From Clostridiaceae bacterium (GTDB lineage: Bacteria > Bacillota > Clostridia > Acetivibrionales > DULL01), in NCBI GenBank assembly GCA_012840395.1, contig DULL01000046.1, positions 1-64,000 on the forward strand: 64,000 nt of DNA. The letters run 5' to 3'. Shown here in pieces: positions 7,676 through 17,171 of this stretch. The notes beneath the pieces were generated by a model. The model was not told where the DNA came from. It searched no databases and saw only the letters and a program-made list of their open reading frames with translations. Each line of letters begins with the position of its first letter. Position 1 is the first letter of the stretch. The position numbers and the translations under genes are program-made.

Positions 7676-8428
7676 ATGAATAATCAGTCTGTTAAGATTC
7701 AATATATATTTCATAGCGGATTTAGCGTCCAAACAGTTAATTGCTTCCTAATATTTGATTATTATAAAGGGCATGTAGATTTAAATAAACCTGACCTGGC
7801 CAACAAGAAAATGTATGTTTTTTCTTCTCATAGCCATGGCGACCATTTCAATAATGAAATTTTCAAATGGTCAATTACCAGACCGGATATTAAATACATA
7901 CTTAGCAGTGATATAAAAGATAGCATTAAAGATATTGCTAATAATAACCAAAATACTATATTTATATCTCCTTATCAGAAAATAAAAATTGACAATTTAA
8001 ACATAAAGGCCTTCGGTTCTACTGATATAGGTATTTCTTTTTTAGTTGACATTGACGACCTGCGAATCTTTCATGCAGGTGATTTAAACTGGTGGGCATG
8101 GCCTGACGATACACCTGAGGAAGCCGCAACCATGAGAAATGCTTTTACCGGTGAAATATCTAAAATAAAGAAATATATATCTTCACAAGAAATTGATATT
8201 GCATTTTTCCCTGTTGATCCAAGATTAGAGAATAATTATTATATGGGCGGAGAATATTTTATAAAGGAAATAAGCCCGAAGCACTTATTTCCTATGCATT
8301 TTGGAGTTAGCTATGAAACCACCGGCAAGTTTGCACAATATATGTCTGACCTGAAGGCTCAAAACAAAATCCATGGCAAAACCAGGATATTTACAATAAG
8401 TAACAAGGGGCAGGAATTTTTTATATAA
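7676..8428 (+). CDS. MBL-fold metallo-hydrolase
   Basis: The 250-residue protein has the metallo-beta-lactamase fold signature SSHSHGDHFNNE (about residues 48-59, HxHxDH), a later metal-binding Asp in FHAGDLNWWAWPD (about 135-147) and a C-terminal His in LFPMHFG. It resembles the UlaG/YtnP-like clostridial group without added domains. Substrate is unknown. AGGTG lies 8 nt before the ATG. The gene converges with the dehydratase beta-subunit gene and appears monocistronic. Confidence 0.85.
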   Translation: MNNQSVKIQYIFHSGFSVQTVNCFLIFDYYKGHVDLNKPDLANKKMYVFSSHSHGDHFNNEIFKWSITRPDIKYILSSDIKDSIKDIANNNQNTIFISPYQKIKIDNLNIKAFGSTDIGISFLVDIDDLRIFHAGDLNWWAWPDDTPEEAATMRNAFTGEISKIKKYISSQEIDIAFFPVDPRLENNYYMGGEYFIKEISPKHLFPMHFGVSYETTGKFAQYMSDLKAQNKIHGKTRIFTISNKGQEFFI

Positions 8429-8503
8429 AATAAAATTTTGTTTAGATAAAACTCTTTTAATGTTATTTTTTAGTTTTGATATAGCTCTTCTGAGTACATG
8501 TTT

Positions 8504-9124
8504 CTACAATTTCGTATACTCAAAATCATCAGGTATTCCTAGTTTTTCATATACTTTTTTTCTGTTCTCTTCTACTATAGCATCCAACTTCTCAAAGTAA
8601 TTATTCCCTTCACAGTCTATATCCACAATGAAAGGTCCCAGCTTATCAAGTTCCAGTTGCCAGGAAGCCTCTATAGACCCAAGTTCATCAAACAAGTATA
8701 CATCTTTAATTTTTATTGAATCAAGCCAGAGATTGGGACTTACTGACTGCGGTGAAGCATGGATGCATTTGAATTTTTTCATGGCTTCCATTGTTTTTTT
8801 ACCCATTGTCGTTTTTCCTACAATGGCCTTAAGTTTCCAGTTTTCTATTGAAGTTGCTCCCCACTTTTCAAACCTGATGCTGGAAGTAGGCATAAATGAA
8901 ACCAGTTTCCAGTTATCTTCTTCCCTTATGACTATAGGACCTACATGTATAAGTAAGTTTTGGTTTTCTGTATTAAAAGGAAGTTCATGTTTTTCATCAA
9001 AAATATATCTCTGGAGCCGCGAGCGGCAGGTAAAAGCAGGCCCGGAAAAATATACCGTGTCTCCAATTTTTATTTTTTCTATATCTTCATCTTTTAAAGG
9101 AATATTCAAGTAATGAGTTGCCAT
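8504..9124 (-). CDS. Class I fumarase/tartrate dehydratase-type beta subunit
   Basis: The 206-residue protein matches the C-terminal, swivelling domain of class I fumarases (FumA/TtdB), with conserved SGPAFTCRSRLQRY and an HVGPIV segment near the N-terminus and KTTMGKKTMEAMKKF in the middle. With the upstream alpha subunit it forms an Fe-S hydro-lyase. The start at 9124 is favoured by GGGAGG at 7 nt; a start 18 bp upstream would overlap the alpha gene. The alpha stop codon lies within the ribosome site region, 4 nt before this start, so translation is coupled. It could use fumarate, L-tartrate or another hydroxy acid. Confidence 0.88.
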   Translation of the reverse strand: MATHYLNIPLKDEDIEKIKIGDTVYFSGPAFTCRSRLQRYIFDEKHELPFNTENQNLLIHVGPIVIREEDNWKLVSFMPTSSIRFEKWGATSIENWKLKAIVGKTTMGKKTMEAMKKFKCIHASPQSVSPNLWLDSIKIKDVYLFDELGSIEASWQLELDKLGPFIVDIDCEGNNYFEKLDAIVEENRKKVYEKLGIPDDFEYTKL

Positions 9125-9128
9125 ATTA

Positions 9129-10055
9129 TTACCTCCCATCAAACCAGTCAGGATAATCCATTATCTCAATGGTATTATCATGACAAATTTTTGTTGTTCC
9201 CCGTCTTGCCACACAGCAATTGCTGCTGGTAGCCACAGCAATACCTGCAATGTGGGTGTACGCATATTCTATATTTACACTAAATACTGAAGTACTTCCT
9301 CCTGCTCCCATTAAGCCAAAGCCTAGTTCATTTAATGCCTCTGTAAGTTCAATTTCAAGTTCCGCTATCTGAGGATCCGGATGATGAGAACCTATTTTTC
9401 TCAGGCATGCTGCTTCTTTTGCAATATTGGCAGCAATATTGGCTGTTCCGCCTATACCTACTCCCAATACCGACGGAGGACAAATTGCACCCGCCCTTGC
9501 AGATGATATAAAGGAATCCACAACGAATTTTTTGATACCTGTTAAGCCGTCAGCAAAGGCAATCATCCTGTATTGAGTGCCTCCAAAAACCTCTGAGCCT
9601 CCTCCCTTGGCGCAGTAGGTAACCTGTATATCCTTCCCGGGAACAAATTTATATGTAAGATGTGGTATGTTTTCACCAATGTTGTTTCCCGGATCATATC
9701 CTGTAAGAGGGTGTTTCATGGTTGCTCTCAAATAACCTTTATGAGTAGCCTCTTCAACACACTCTTTAGTTGCCTCTTCAAGAGCCATTAATCCTCCCTC
9801 AATCTGGGCTTCATTTCCTATCTTAAAGTAAAAAATCGGCCAGCCTGTATCGGGGCAACAGGGACTTTTTATTTCTCTTGATATTTCCAGGCTTTTCAAA
9901 GTCTTCTCAAGACAGGTTCTCGTACTCTCCTTTCCCTCAATTTTTATGGCTTCTTTAAAAGCTTTGTAAACATCATCGGATATGTATGTCGCTCCTCTTA
10001 CAATAGCTTTCATTATTCCTTCTTTAAGAGCTTCTCTTCTTATCATAGTATCCAT
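9129..10055 (-). CDS. Class I fumarase/tartrate dehydratase-type alpha subunit
   Basis: The 308-residue protein is the catalytic N-terminal half of split class I fumarases (Fum alpha/TtdA). The three Cys expected to hold the [4Fe-4S] cluster are visible in PCCPDTGWP (about residues 73-81), YCAKGGGSEVFGG (about 147-159) and AICPPSVLGVGIGG (about 190-203). The cluster has an open iron that binds substrate and is oxygen-labile, which fits an anaerobe. Whether the natural substrate is malate/fumarate or another hydroxy acid cannot be told from sequence. It follows the MlrC gene by 83 bp in the same direction. Confidence 0.9.
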   Translation of the reverse strand: MDTMIRREALKEGIMKAIVRGATYISDDVYKAFKEAIKIEGKESTRTCLEKTLKSLEISREIKSPCCPDTGWPIFYFKIGNEAQIEGGLMALEEATKECVEEATHKGYLRATMKHPLTGYDPGNNIGENIPHLTYKFVPGKDIQVTYCAKGGGSEVFGGTQYRMIAFADGLTGIKKFVVDSFISSARAGAICPPSVLGVGIGGTANIAANIAKEAACLRKIGSHHPDPQIAELEIELTEALNELGFGLMGAGGSTSVFSVNIEYAYTHIAGIAVATSSNCCVARRGTTKICHDNTIEIMDYPDWFDGR

Positions 10056-10138
10056 AATTCATTCAGCCTCCCATAGGGCAATTATTCATATAAATATATA
10101 AAGTAAAGGCATTCTTCATCAAATCACAATAAAAATAT

Positions 10139-11614
10139 CTATTCAATTTCATCAAGGGGAAATACCGGCCTCCTGACGTTTTCCAACTTTAGCAGTCTGA
10201 GATTCTGAGGGCAGGGTCCGGGCACGTCTACATCAATAATTTTCTTAGCTAAAGGGGTGTATGCAGCCCTGAAATGTACCATGGATTTAACCACCAATAC
10301 CTTTTTATCTAAAGGCTCAATACCCATCCTTCTGAAAATCTCAGGATCAAAGGGTTGAATCCTCCTGCCCGATACTATTACTTCGATACCGTCAAAGTCA
10401 ATGACAACAGTAGGACCAATATCATTCATTAATCCCCTGGACATAGGTCCTTTATTAATAAACCTACCATCTGTAATAGTTTTTACAATACCTTCGGCTT
10501 CAATTGGATCACCCAGGATTTCAGGCATGCTCTTTCCACCCAGAGAAACCTTAACACTAGAACCGACGCCAGCCTCAATAGCTTTTTCTACTGTTTCAGA
10601 ATCTGTAATTAATGCAAAAGCTGCGTTCTTCACGTTCATCTCCATCATTTTTCGCAATACATGAGTACCATCTCCGGGAGCACCGGCACCTGTGTTGTCA
10701 GATACATCAGCTATTACAACAGGCCCTTCTGGTGCTTCAACAGCCTCTCTAATGGCTTGTTCAAGAGGAGTTGTATATTTAACAAAATCTTTATGTTTCT
10801 TAATAATAGCTTCACCTATTTCCTCTGTTATTTGTGAGGCAAGTTCAGGATCATTATTGGTCTGAGCAATAACAGTCATTGTTGCATCATGTATATCTGC
10901 ATAAGGAAAACCTGATACTACAGACACACTGATAACCTGTGGATTCTTTTCCCACTCCAGGGCCATATCCAAGAATGGCTTATGGGGCGGCTTGCCGCTT
11001 TCAAGGCAAGGGTTTAGAATAGGCAGTTTTTTTATGCATATAACCGGCTTTATCTCGTTACGCAGCATACGAAATAAATTGGTTGCCGCTTCCACACCCC
11101 GTTCATACATATCCACATGGGGATAATGATCAAAAGGGAACATCCCGTTGCTGTTAAACCGCATTTTTTCTGTAATATTGGCATGAAGATCCAATGTAAC
11201 CATTATGGGCAGGTCATATCCTGTCACCTGCCTGATACTTTCAAGAAGCAGGCCTTCACCATCAGGATAACCCTCAAGAACCATGGCTCCGTGCAATGAT
11301 AGCAAAATACCGTTAATAGGCTGATTTTCTTTATAGGTTTTTATTATTGCATCTCTTACATGATTAAAAACCTTTTTTTCTACCCGTCCTCCGGGACAGG
11401 CATCCGCTGCTATAGAAGGAATGAGAGTAATACCTTCTTTTTGTGCTGTATCTATGAAACCGCCAATTTCTGTCTTTGTACCGGTAAAAAACCGAATAAT
11501 TTCATCGTTATATACCAGTCTTCTCTTTTTGTAATCCTCCATAGTTGTAGGCTGCTTGATAAAAGTGTTTGTTTCATGTTTGAAGCCTGCAACAAGAACT
11601 CTGTATGATGACAT
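10139..11614 (-). CDS. mlrC: M81 family metallopeptidase (MlrC-like)
   Basis: The 491-residue protein is a member of the MlrC/M81 family. It has the N-terminal MlrC domain with GFKHETNTF, LSLHGAM, TLDLHAN and FDHYPHVD motifs, which carry the Asp/His zinc ligands, and the C-terminal MlrC domain with ADVSDNTGAGAPGDGT. The founding member opens linearised microcystin in Sphingomonas; clostridial members probably cleave other amide bonds. The ATG at 11614 is chosen because AAAGGGGG lies 6 nt upstream. It is probably cotranscribed with the ornithine-cyclodeaminase-like gene upstream and the dehydratase pair downstream. Confidence 0.87.
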   Translation of the reverse strand: MSSYRVLVAGFKHETNTFIKQPTTMEDYKKRRLVYNDEIIRFFTGTKTEIGGFIDTAQKEGITLIPSIAADACPGGRVEKKVFNHVRDAIIKTYKENQPINGILLSLHGAMVLEGYPDGEGLLLESIRQVTGYDLPIMVTLDLHANITEKMRFNSNGMFPFDHYPHVDMYERGVEAATNLFRMLRNEIKPVICIKKLPILNPCLESGKPPHKPFLDMALEWEKNPQVISVSVVSGFPYADIHDATMTVIAQTNNDPELASQITEEIGEAIIKKHKDFVKYTTPLEQAIREAVEAPEGPVVIADVSDNTGAGAPGDGTHVLRKMMEMNVKNAAFALITDSETVEKAIEAGVGSSVKVSLGGKSMPEILGDPIEAEGIVKTITDGRFINKGPMSRGLMNDIGPTVVIDFDGIEVIVSGRRIQPFDPEIFRRMGIEPLDKKVLVVKSMVHFRAAYTPLAKKIIDVDVPGPCPQNLRLLKLENVRRPVFPLDEIE

Positions 11615-11685
11615 GTTAACCCCCTTTAACAAAAAAGTCTAAATTATTTAGGCCATTTTGTTTAGTATAATAATTCTATTGTATA

Positions 11686-12744
11686 TTATATAATAATCTT
11701 TTCAATAAGGTTTGCCTTATCAAATATCATACTATCCTGTAACCTCAAATGTGTTCCTATACCTGCATTCCTGCAGGTTTTAAACATGTTATACGCAATG
11801 GAAACGTCTACATAAGATAGTCCTACTGCGTTAAAGTATATAAACTCATCTTCAGTCTCTCTTGGCGCTTTTTTGCCCATAACTATTTCATGAAGGTTTG
11901 CGTAAATATCATTATCAGTTAACTCACCGCATTTGAACATCCGGCTCAGTGTCTGCGTGCGGTGTTTAACAGTATCCCAGTCATCACATACTATCTTTGA
12001 AGCCTTTTTGGCAACAGCAAACTCATCCTCCCAACCACCAATATGGCTGTAAAACGCGCCTTCTTTAATCCACTCTGCTTTGAGCAACGGAGCCTGGGCG
12101 CTTGTTGCAGTTACAATGATATCTGAACCGGTAATTGCATCTTTTAATATTGTTCTACAAGAAATGAATTTTATATCCGGAAGAACCGCCTGCATATCTG
12201 ATATAAATTTGTCTTCTTCTTCAGCATATTTTGATGCCACTTTACAGATTTTTAGAGAAGGACGTACAGACTTCATGGCCAATAGATGCATTTTAGCCTG
12301 TTCACCTGCGCCAATAAAGCCTATGGTCTCAGAATTTTTCCTCGCCAGAAAATCTGCTGCTATTCCACCCATAGCTGCCACTCGTATATTAGAACATAAA
12401 GTACCTTCCATAACCGCAACAGGAAATCCTGTTTCAATTTCAGATAATAATATGAGCGCCGATAAATTTTGTTTTCCATATTTTACAGGATTTAATGGAA
12501 AAACAGACACCCATTTAACTCCGCATACTTTTTCTTCCAAAAGAGTTGCAGGCAGGCAATTGATTCGCTCCTGGGTTTCTTCATTAAAGATCTGGACAAT
12601 TTTTTCCGGAAATAAAATTTTCCCGTTCTGATAATCCATAAGAGCTTGTCTGGCGCAAGCCATGGCGGCCTTAAGGTCAAAACAACCTGCAGATATTAAA
12701 TCTTCCTGGGAAAGAAAAAGACATGAGATTTTATTTTTACTCAT
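11686..12744 (-). CDS. Ornithine cyclodeaminase/mu-crystallin family protein
   Basis: The 352-residue protein has the family's NAD(P)-binding Rossmann motif IGFIGAGEQAKMHLLAM (about residues 140-156) and the upstream substrate-site region GVKWVSVFPLNP (about 74-85). Family members are ornithine cyclodeaminases, alanine dehydrogenases, ketimine reductases and enzymes of diaminopropionate synthesis, so the exact reaction cannot be assigned. AGGAGG precedes the ATG. It sits at the head of a same-strand group with MlrC and a split hydro-lyase, which suggests processing of an unusual amino acid or its amide. Confidence 0.85.
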   Translation of the reverse strand: MSKNKISCLFLSQEDLISAGCFDLKAAMACARQALMDYQNGKILFPEKIVQIFNEETQERINCLPATLLEEKVCGVKWVSVFPLNPVKYGKQNLSALILLSEIETGFPVAVMEGTLCSNIRVAAMGGIAADFLARKNSETIGFIGAGEQAKMHLLAMKSVRPSLKICKVASKYAEEEDKFISDMQAVLPDIKFISCRTILKDAITGSDIIVTATSAQAPLLKAEWIKEGAFYSHIGGWEDEFAVAKKASKIVCDDWDTVKHRTQTLSRMFKCGELTDNDIYANLHEIVMGKKAPRETEDEFIYFNAVGLSYVDVSIAYNMFKTCRNAGIGTHLRLQDSMIFDKANLIEKIII

Positions 12745-12829
12745 TATATTTCTCCTCCTTTGTTTGCATTACGTTTTCTGTTTTGTTAGTTTGCTTTATT
12801 ATATGCATTTTTTTGTTCTGTTTTATAAA

Positions 12830-14548
12830 TTATATTTTATTCTCTCCTTTATCAAACAAAATCTTGTATTTCATATCACTTTTCAGAATGTGGTTGGTAA
12901 TCCATAGGTATGTAAAGTCTAAAAGCTTGGACAATGTTTCTCTATCTGCAGGGTTTTTAACTTCTCCTGCAATCCTTTCTACAGTTTTAATAAAATATGA
13001 GTGCCCTTTCTTGTGGGTTCCTAAATGGACAAAACAATGTTTTTCCATAACTTCTTCTTCACATTTAAAATGATAATTGGCGTAATCCATTAATTCACCA
13101 AGTATCGTCGAAATCTCAACTGACAGGTCAGAAATATTGTCTGAAAAAACTAAATTTGCAATTTTATTTCCCAATTCAAATAAATATTTGTGCTGCTTGT
13201 CAACTTCAGGAATATCCATTTCATAATCCTTTTTCCACATAAACTTTATAAAGCTGCTTCTTTCAGTTTTTGTTTTTTTCGGCAGCATTTCCAGCACCTT
13301 TTCCTGGGAAACAGGCTTGCCAAACAGATATCCCTGTAAAATTTTACAATTATTTTCTAACAGATAATCCCTTTGTTCAATTGTTTCAACACCTTCAGCA
13401 ATAACTTCCTTGCCTAGTTTTTGTATAATACTTATGAGCATGCCTGTTATTACTTTTTCTCTATTCTCAGTAGTTATCATATCTATAAAAGTCTTATCTA
13501 TTTTAATAATATCTACCGGCAGATCTTTAAGTTCACTTAGTGAAGAGTATCCCTTGCCGAAATCGTCCAATGCGATTTTAATTCCTTTTTCTCTTAACAA
13601 ATTCAGTCTTTGGCTGATGATTGAATAAGATTCTCTTAGTACTGATTCTGTTATTTCCAGATGTAAACATTCCGTATTCAATCCCAGATGATAAGACAGG
13701 TCGAATATGTTATTAATAAAATCATCATCTAGCAACTGATTCACAGAAACATTTATCGACATGGTAAGATTATCATATCCCATACTATGGAGTTCTTTTA
13801 GAAAAAAACATGCATTCCTTAAGACCCATTCCCCTATAGGAATTATAAGGTAATTTTCTTCAGCAATGTTTATAATCTCCATTGGAGATATATCTCCTAA
13901 TTCAGTATTATTCCAGCGGAGTAAAGCCTCAAATCCCAGAATTTCCCCTGAATCAGCTTTTACCTGTGGTTGGTAGTGAATCTCAAATTCATAATTTTTT
14001 AATGCAGTATGAAGATGGTTTTCCAGGGTTGATTTTTTCAAAATACTATTTTGCATATGGTCTTTATAGAAAACATATTTATTCCTGCCACTATATCTGG
14101 CTTTGCTGACAGCTATACTCGAACATTTCAGCAGTTCTTCAACCCTTTGTCCATTGTTTGGGTAGATTGAAATGCCAATATTAAGATATACATTAACAAA
14201 GCATCCCTCTATTTGATTAGTCTCAAGAACACTTTGAATAATCATGATAGCAGCTTCATCAACTTCTGCTATGCTTTTCCACCCATGAAAAACAATCAGA
14301 AAACTATCACTACACAGCCTGAAAATACATGAATTATCAGCGTGAAACATTGAAAGGAGTATCTCGGCTATATAGGCAACTACTTTATTACCATAAGAAT
14401 ATCCAAAATTAGTGTTGATTTCCTTAAAATTATCTATTTCCACATATATAAATGCTGCAGTTTTATCTGGGTGGGCTAATATACATTTATTGATTTCTGA
14501 ATATACAAATGTATAATCAGGAATTTCTAAATAATTATTATTAACCAT
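12830..14548 (-). CDS. GGDEF(degenerate)-EAL-hemerythrin protein
   Basis: This 572-residue protein has three domains: GGDEF (about 20-160), EAL (about 175-425) and bacteriohemerythrin (about 440-565). The GGDEF catalytic motif is replaced by CSDSF, so diguanylate cyclase activity is unlikely. The EAL domain keeps EALLRW, DDFGKGYSSL, IKIDKTFID and AEGVET, so cyclic-di-GMP phosphodiesterase activity is likely. The hemerythrin part keeps DKQH, YHFKCEEEVMEKH, HKKGH and NHILKSD, the residues for a di-iron O2 site. It has no membrane helix. O2 binding may control c-di-GMP turnover. The ATG follows TGGAGG by 5 nt. Confidence 0.92.
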   Translation of the reverse strand: MVNNNYLEIPDYTFVYSEINKCILAHPDKTAAFIYVEIDNFKEINTNFGYSYGNKVVAYIAEILLSMFHADNSCIFRLCSDSFLIVFHGWKSIAEVDEAAIMIIQSVLETNQIEGCFVNVYLNIGISIYPNNGQRVEELLKCSSIAVSKARYSGRNKYVFYKDHMQNSILKKSTLENHLHTALKNYEFEIHYQPQVKADSGEILGFEALLRWNNTELGDISPMEIINIAEENYLIIPIGEWVLRNACFFLKELHSMGYDNLTMSINVSVNQLLDDDFINNIFDLSYHLGLNTECLHLEITESVLRESYSIISQRLNLLREKGIKIALDDFGKGYSSLSELKDLPVDIIKIDKTFIDMITTENREKVITGMLISIIQKLGKEVIAEGVETIEQRDYLLENNCKILQGYLFGKPVSQEKVLEMLPKKTKTERSSFIKFMWKKDYEMDIPEVDKQHKYLFELGNKIANLVFSDNISDLSVEISTILGELMDYANYHFKCEEEVMEKHCFVHLGTHKKGHSYFIKTVERIAGEVKNPADRETLSKLLDFTYLWITNHILKSDMKYKILFDKGENKI

Positions 14549-14677
14549 AGAGCCTCCACTGACTAATACAACTTATCTTATATGTTTTTCGGATAATTCA
14601 CAGGTTTTTTATATACTTTCCTTAGCTATAATCTTCTTTTTCTTATTGTATATTCTTTCATCAGGGCAACTTTTTTG

Positions 14678-15862
14678 TTAACTCAAAAGATAATCGCAAA
14701 CTGCCTGTACAAATACCTGAACTGAAAGGAGCAGGCAGTTTTCATCCATCTGGAAAGTTGAACTATGTAAAGGAGAATTATCAGCTTTGTCAGGAAATCC
14801 GCATCCTACAAGTAAAAATACTCCAGGAACCTTCTGGGAATAGAAGGAAAAATCTTCACAACCTGTAGATGGAGCCACATTATCCTCCAAACTATCTTCT
14901 CCTGCTATCTTCTTAATTGAGTTTCTGACCAAGGATGCCAAGACACTGTCGTTTTCCGTGACATCAACCAATTTATGAATAGCCAGGTCAATTTTTACTC
15001 CTTCAGCATCTCCAATCTTGTCCGCGGCAAATTGCATGTTTTTATGAATCTTATCCTGTACTTCCTTTTTAAAAGAACGGATGGTTCCTTTTAATTCCGC
15101 TGTGTCAGGAATTATATTATAATAAGACCCGGCATTGAAAGAGCATACTGAAATAACAGCAGCCTCTGATGGATCAATCTTTCTTATTACTGTTGTATAC
15201 AGTTCATTTAGAAGCTTGCTTCCGGCAGATATGGGATCTACGGTAAAATGGGGCTGTGAGCCGTGTCCGCTTTTCCCGGTGATTTTAATATCAAAAAAAT
15301 CTCCTGCAGATAGTACAGGTCCTGCCTTTGCTATTATTTTACCAGAAGGTATTGAAGGCCAAAGGTGCATCCCTAAACATGCATCAACTTTAGGATTATC
15401 CAATACACCTTCTTCTATCATTTTTCTGGCTCCCGTAAGTTTTTCCTCAGCTGGCTGGAACACCAGCTTGACATTGCCTTTTAGCTTATCTTTTAACCTG
15501 GAGAGAATTAAGGCAGTGCCCAGTAAAGAAGCTGTATGTCCGTCGTGTCCGCAGGCATGCATCATGCCATCTACTTTTGAGGTATATTCACACTGTACTT
15601 CTTCTCTAATGGTATTTGCATCTATATCTGCCCTGAGCATTATGGTTTTTCCATCACCGGCTTCACCTTTTATTATACCAACAACTCCCGTACCAGCAAT
15701 ACCAGTAGTGGTTTCAATTCCGGCATTCCTCAGGACACGGGCTATGTATTCAGAGGTTCTGAATTCTTTATATCCTTCTTCAGGATACATGTGGAGTTCT
15801 CTTCTCATTCTAATAATATCTTGAAAAAGTTCCTCAGCAATTTTTTTGATATCATCTGTCAT
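14678..15862 (-). CDS. M20 family amidohydrolase
   Basis: The 394-residue M20D-type peptidase resembles hippurate hydrolase, IAA-amino-acid hydrolase and N-acetyldiaminopimelate deacetylase. Metal-binding motifs are complete: MHACGHDGHTA, FQPAEE, GMHLWPS and a C-terminal LHSS. The dimerisation domain lies in the middle (GKSGHGSQPH). It should release an amino acid from an N-acyl derivative in the cytoplasm. The ATG at 15862 is chosen because GGAGG lies 8 nt upstream. It follows alr by 53 bp on the same strand and is probably cotranscribed, a link to amino-acid or cell-wall precursor metabolism. Confidence 0.88.
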   Translation of the reverse strand: MTDDIKKIAEELFQDIIRMRRELHMYPEEGYKEFRTSEYIARVLRNAGIETTTGIAGTGVVGIIKGEAGDGKTIMLRADIDANTIREEVQCEYTSKVDGMMHACGHDGHTASLLGTALILSRLKDKLKGNVKLVFQPAEEKLTGARKMIEEGVLDNPKVDACLGMHLWPSIPSGKIIAKAGPVLSAGDFFDIKITGKSGHGSQPHFTVDPISAGSKLLNELYTTVIRKIDPSEAAVISVCSFNAGSYYNIIPDTAELKGTIRSFKKEVQDKIHKNMQFAADKIGDAEGVKIDLAIHKLVDVTENDSVLASLVRNSIKKIAGEDSLEDNVAPSTGCEDFSFYSQKVPGVFLLVGCGFPDKADNSPLHSSTFQMDENCLLLSVQVFVQAVCDYLLS

Positions 15863-15915
15863 AACCGTATCCTCCGTCACAATTATTATCTAAGTATATT
15901 TCCTACGTTGTGGTA

Positions 15916-17052
15916 TTAATTCACATAAACTCTTTCTACTCTCTTTCCAATTCTGCACACAACCTCATAGCTGATTGTTCCGCAAAGGTTTCCGATCATA
16001 TCTGCTGTTATTTCCTTGCTTCCGCTTTTTCCCATGAGAATTACTTCTTGTCCTTCATATACACAATCCGATACATCTGTTAGATCAACCATAAAATAAT
16101 CCATGCATATTCTTCCTGCAATGGGTACAGTTTTTCCACCTATCAATACATGACCTTTATCTGACAGTGCTCTCCAATATCCGTCTGCATATCCTGCTGA
16201 AACTACTCCAATAATACTGTGATCCCTGCTTATTCTATAAGCTCTTCCGTAGCTGATGAAAGAATCTTTTGGGAATTGTTTTATGGAAACCAGTTTTGAT
16301 TTTAAGGTCATTACAGGTTTAAGATCAACGGAAGTATATTCTTTGGTATGCTCAGGATATATCCCGTATATTATTAATCCGGGTCTGATCATATTTAAAT
16401 GCATATCCTTATATTTTAAAGTTGCCGCACTATTTGCCGCATGACGTATCTCAAATTCAACACCTTGTTTCTTAAGATTTTCGCACATTTCCATAAAAAA
16501 TGTAAATTGAAGAAGTGTATAATCTGGTTTTTCGTCATCCGCACAAGAAAAGTGTGTCATAATCCCTTCAAGTTCTAATCTTGGAAGCCGTGCAACATCC
16601 ACTACCTGTTTTACTCCATAAGAATCGGGGAAAAAACCAAGTCTGCCCATGCCGGTGTCAACCTTAATATGTACCTTTATGTTTTTCCCGTATTTAACCG
16701 CTGCAGATGAAATAAGTTCTCCATGATTAACATTAAATATTATAGGAGTTAAATCATAATCAAAAACCTTATGAACATCCTCTTCTGTTATGGAACCAAA
16801 AACTAACACAGGAACATTTATATTATTTTCCCTCAGAGTTATTGCTTCATCTACAGTGGCCACAGCCAGCCTTTGCACGCCATTTGATACAAGAGTTTTT
16901 GATATTTCAACAGCTCCATGGCCATAGGCATCAGCCTTAACCACACCCATAATCATAACATTTTTATCTAAAATTTTTCTTATCTCTGATATATTGTGTT
17001 TTAAATTGTTCAAATTAATTTCCGCACAAACTCTTTTAGCAGCATCCAACAA
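15916..17052 (-). CDS. alr: Alanine racemase
   Basis: The 378-residue PLP enzyme interconverts L- and D-alanine for peptidoglycan. The PLP lysine lies in GVVKADAYGHGAVE (about residues 36-49), and the second catalytic Tyr in VVSAGYADGYWRAL (about 264-277). The C-terminal beta domain ends in SYEVVCRIGKRVERVY. Translation starts at TTG with AGGAG 7 nt upstream (a second TTG follows directly). It is the first gene of the alr-M20 pair. A GGGAC-type inverted repeat lies between it and the glyoxalase-like gene upstream. Confidence 0.95.
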   Translation of the reverse strand: MLDAAKRVCAEINLNNLKHNISEIRKILDKNVMIMGVVKADAYGHGAVEISKTLVSNGVQRLAVATVDEAITLRENNINVPVLVFGSITEEDVHKVFDYDLTPIIFNVNHGELISSAAVKYGKNIKVHIKVDTGMGRLGFFPDSYGVKQVVDVARLPRLELEGIMTHFSCADDEKPDYTLLQFTFFMEMCENLKKQGVEFEIRHAANSAATLKYKDMHLNMIRPGLIIYGIYPEHTKEYTSVDLKPVMTLKSKLVSIKQFPKDSFISYGRAYRISRDHSIIGVVSAGYADGYWRALSDKGHVLIGGKTVPIAGRICMDYFMVDLTDVSDCVYEGQEVILMGKSGSKEITADMIGNLCGTISYEVVCRIGKRVERVYVN

Positions 17053-17080
17053 GGGTCATCTCCTATTCACAAGCAACAGA

Positions 17081-17132
17081 ACAAAGGGACGGTTCTTTTG
17101 CTCCCAAAACATGCGACAAAACGTCCCTTTGT
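17081..17132. repeat. GGGAC-type inverted repeat (copy 1)
   Basis: Perfect 11-bp arms ACAAAGGGACG (17081-17091) and CGTCCCTTTGT (17122-17132) flank a 30-nt interior that includes the further pieces GTTCTTTTG and ACAAAA. It lies between alr and the glyoxalase-like gene. It resembles two other GGGAC-rich elements in this window (36033-36112, 57974-58066). No strong T-run follows, so it is better called a dispersed repeat than a terminator. Confidence 0.7.
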
Positions 17133-17171
17133 CAGCTTATTCAAGTTGTATTCATAGCACTAATTTTTCAT

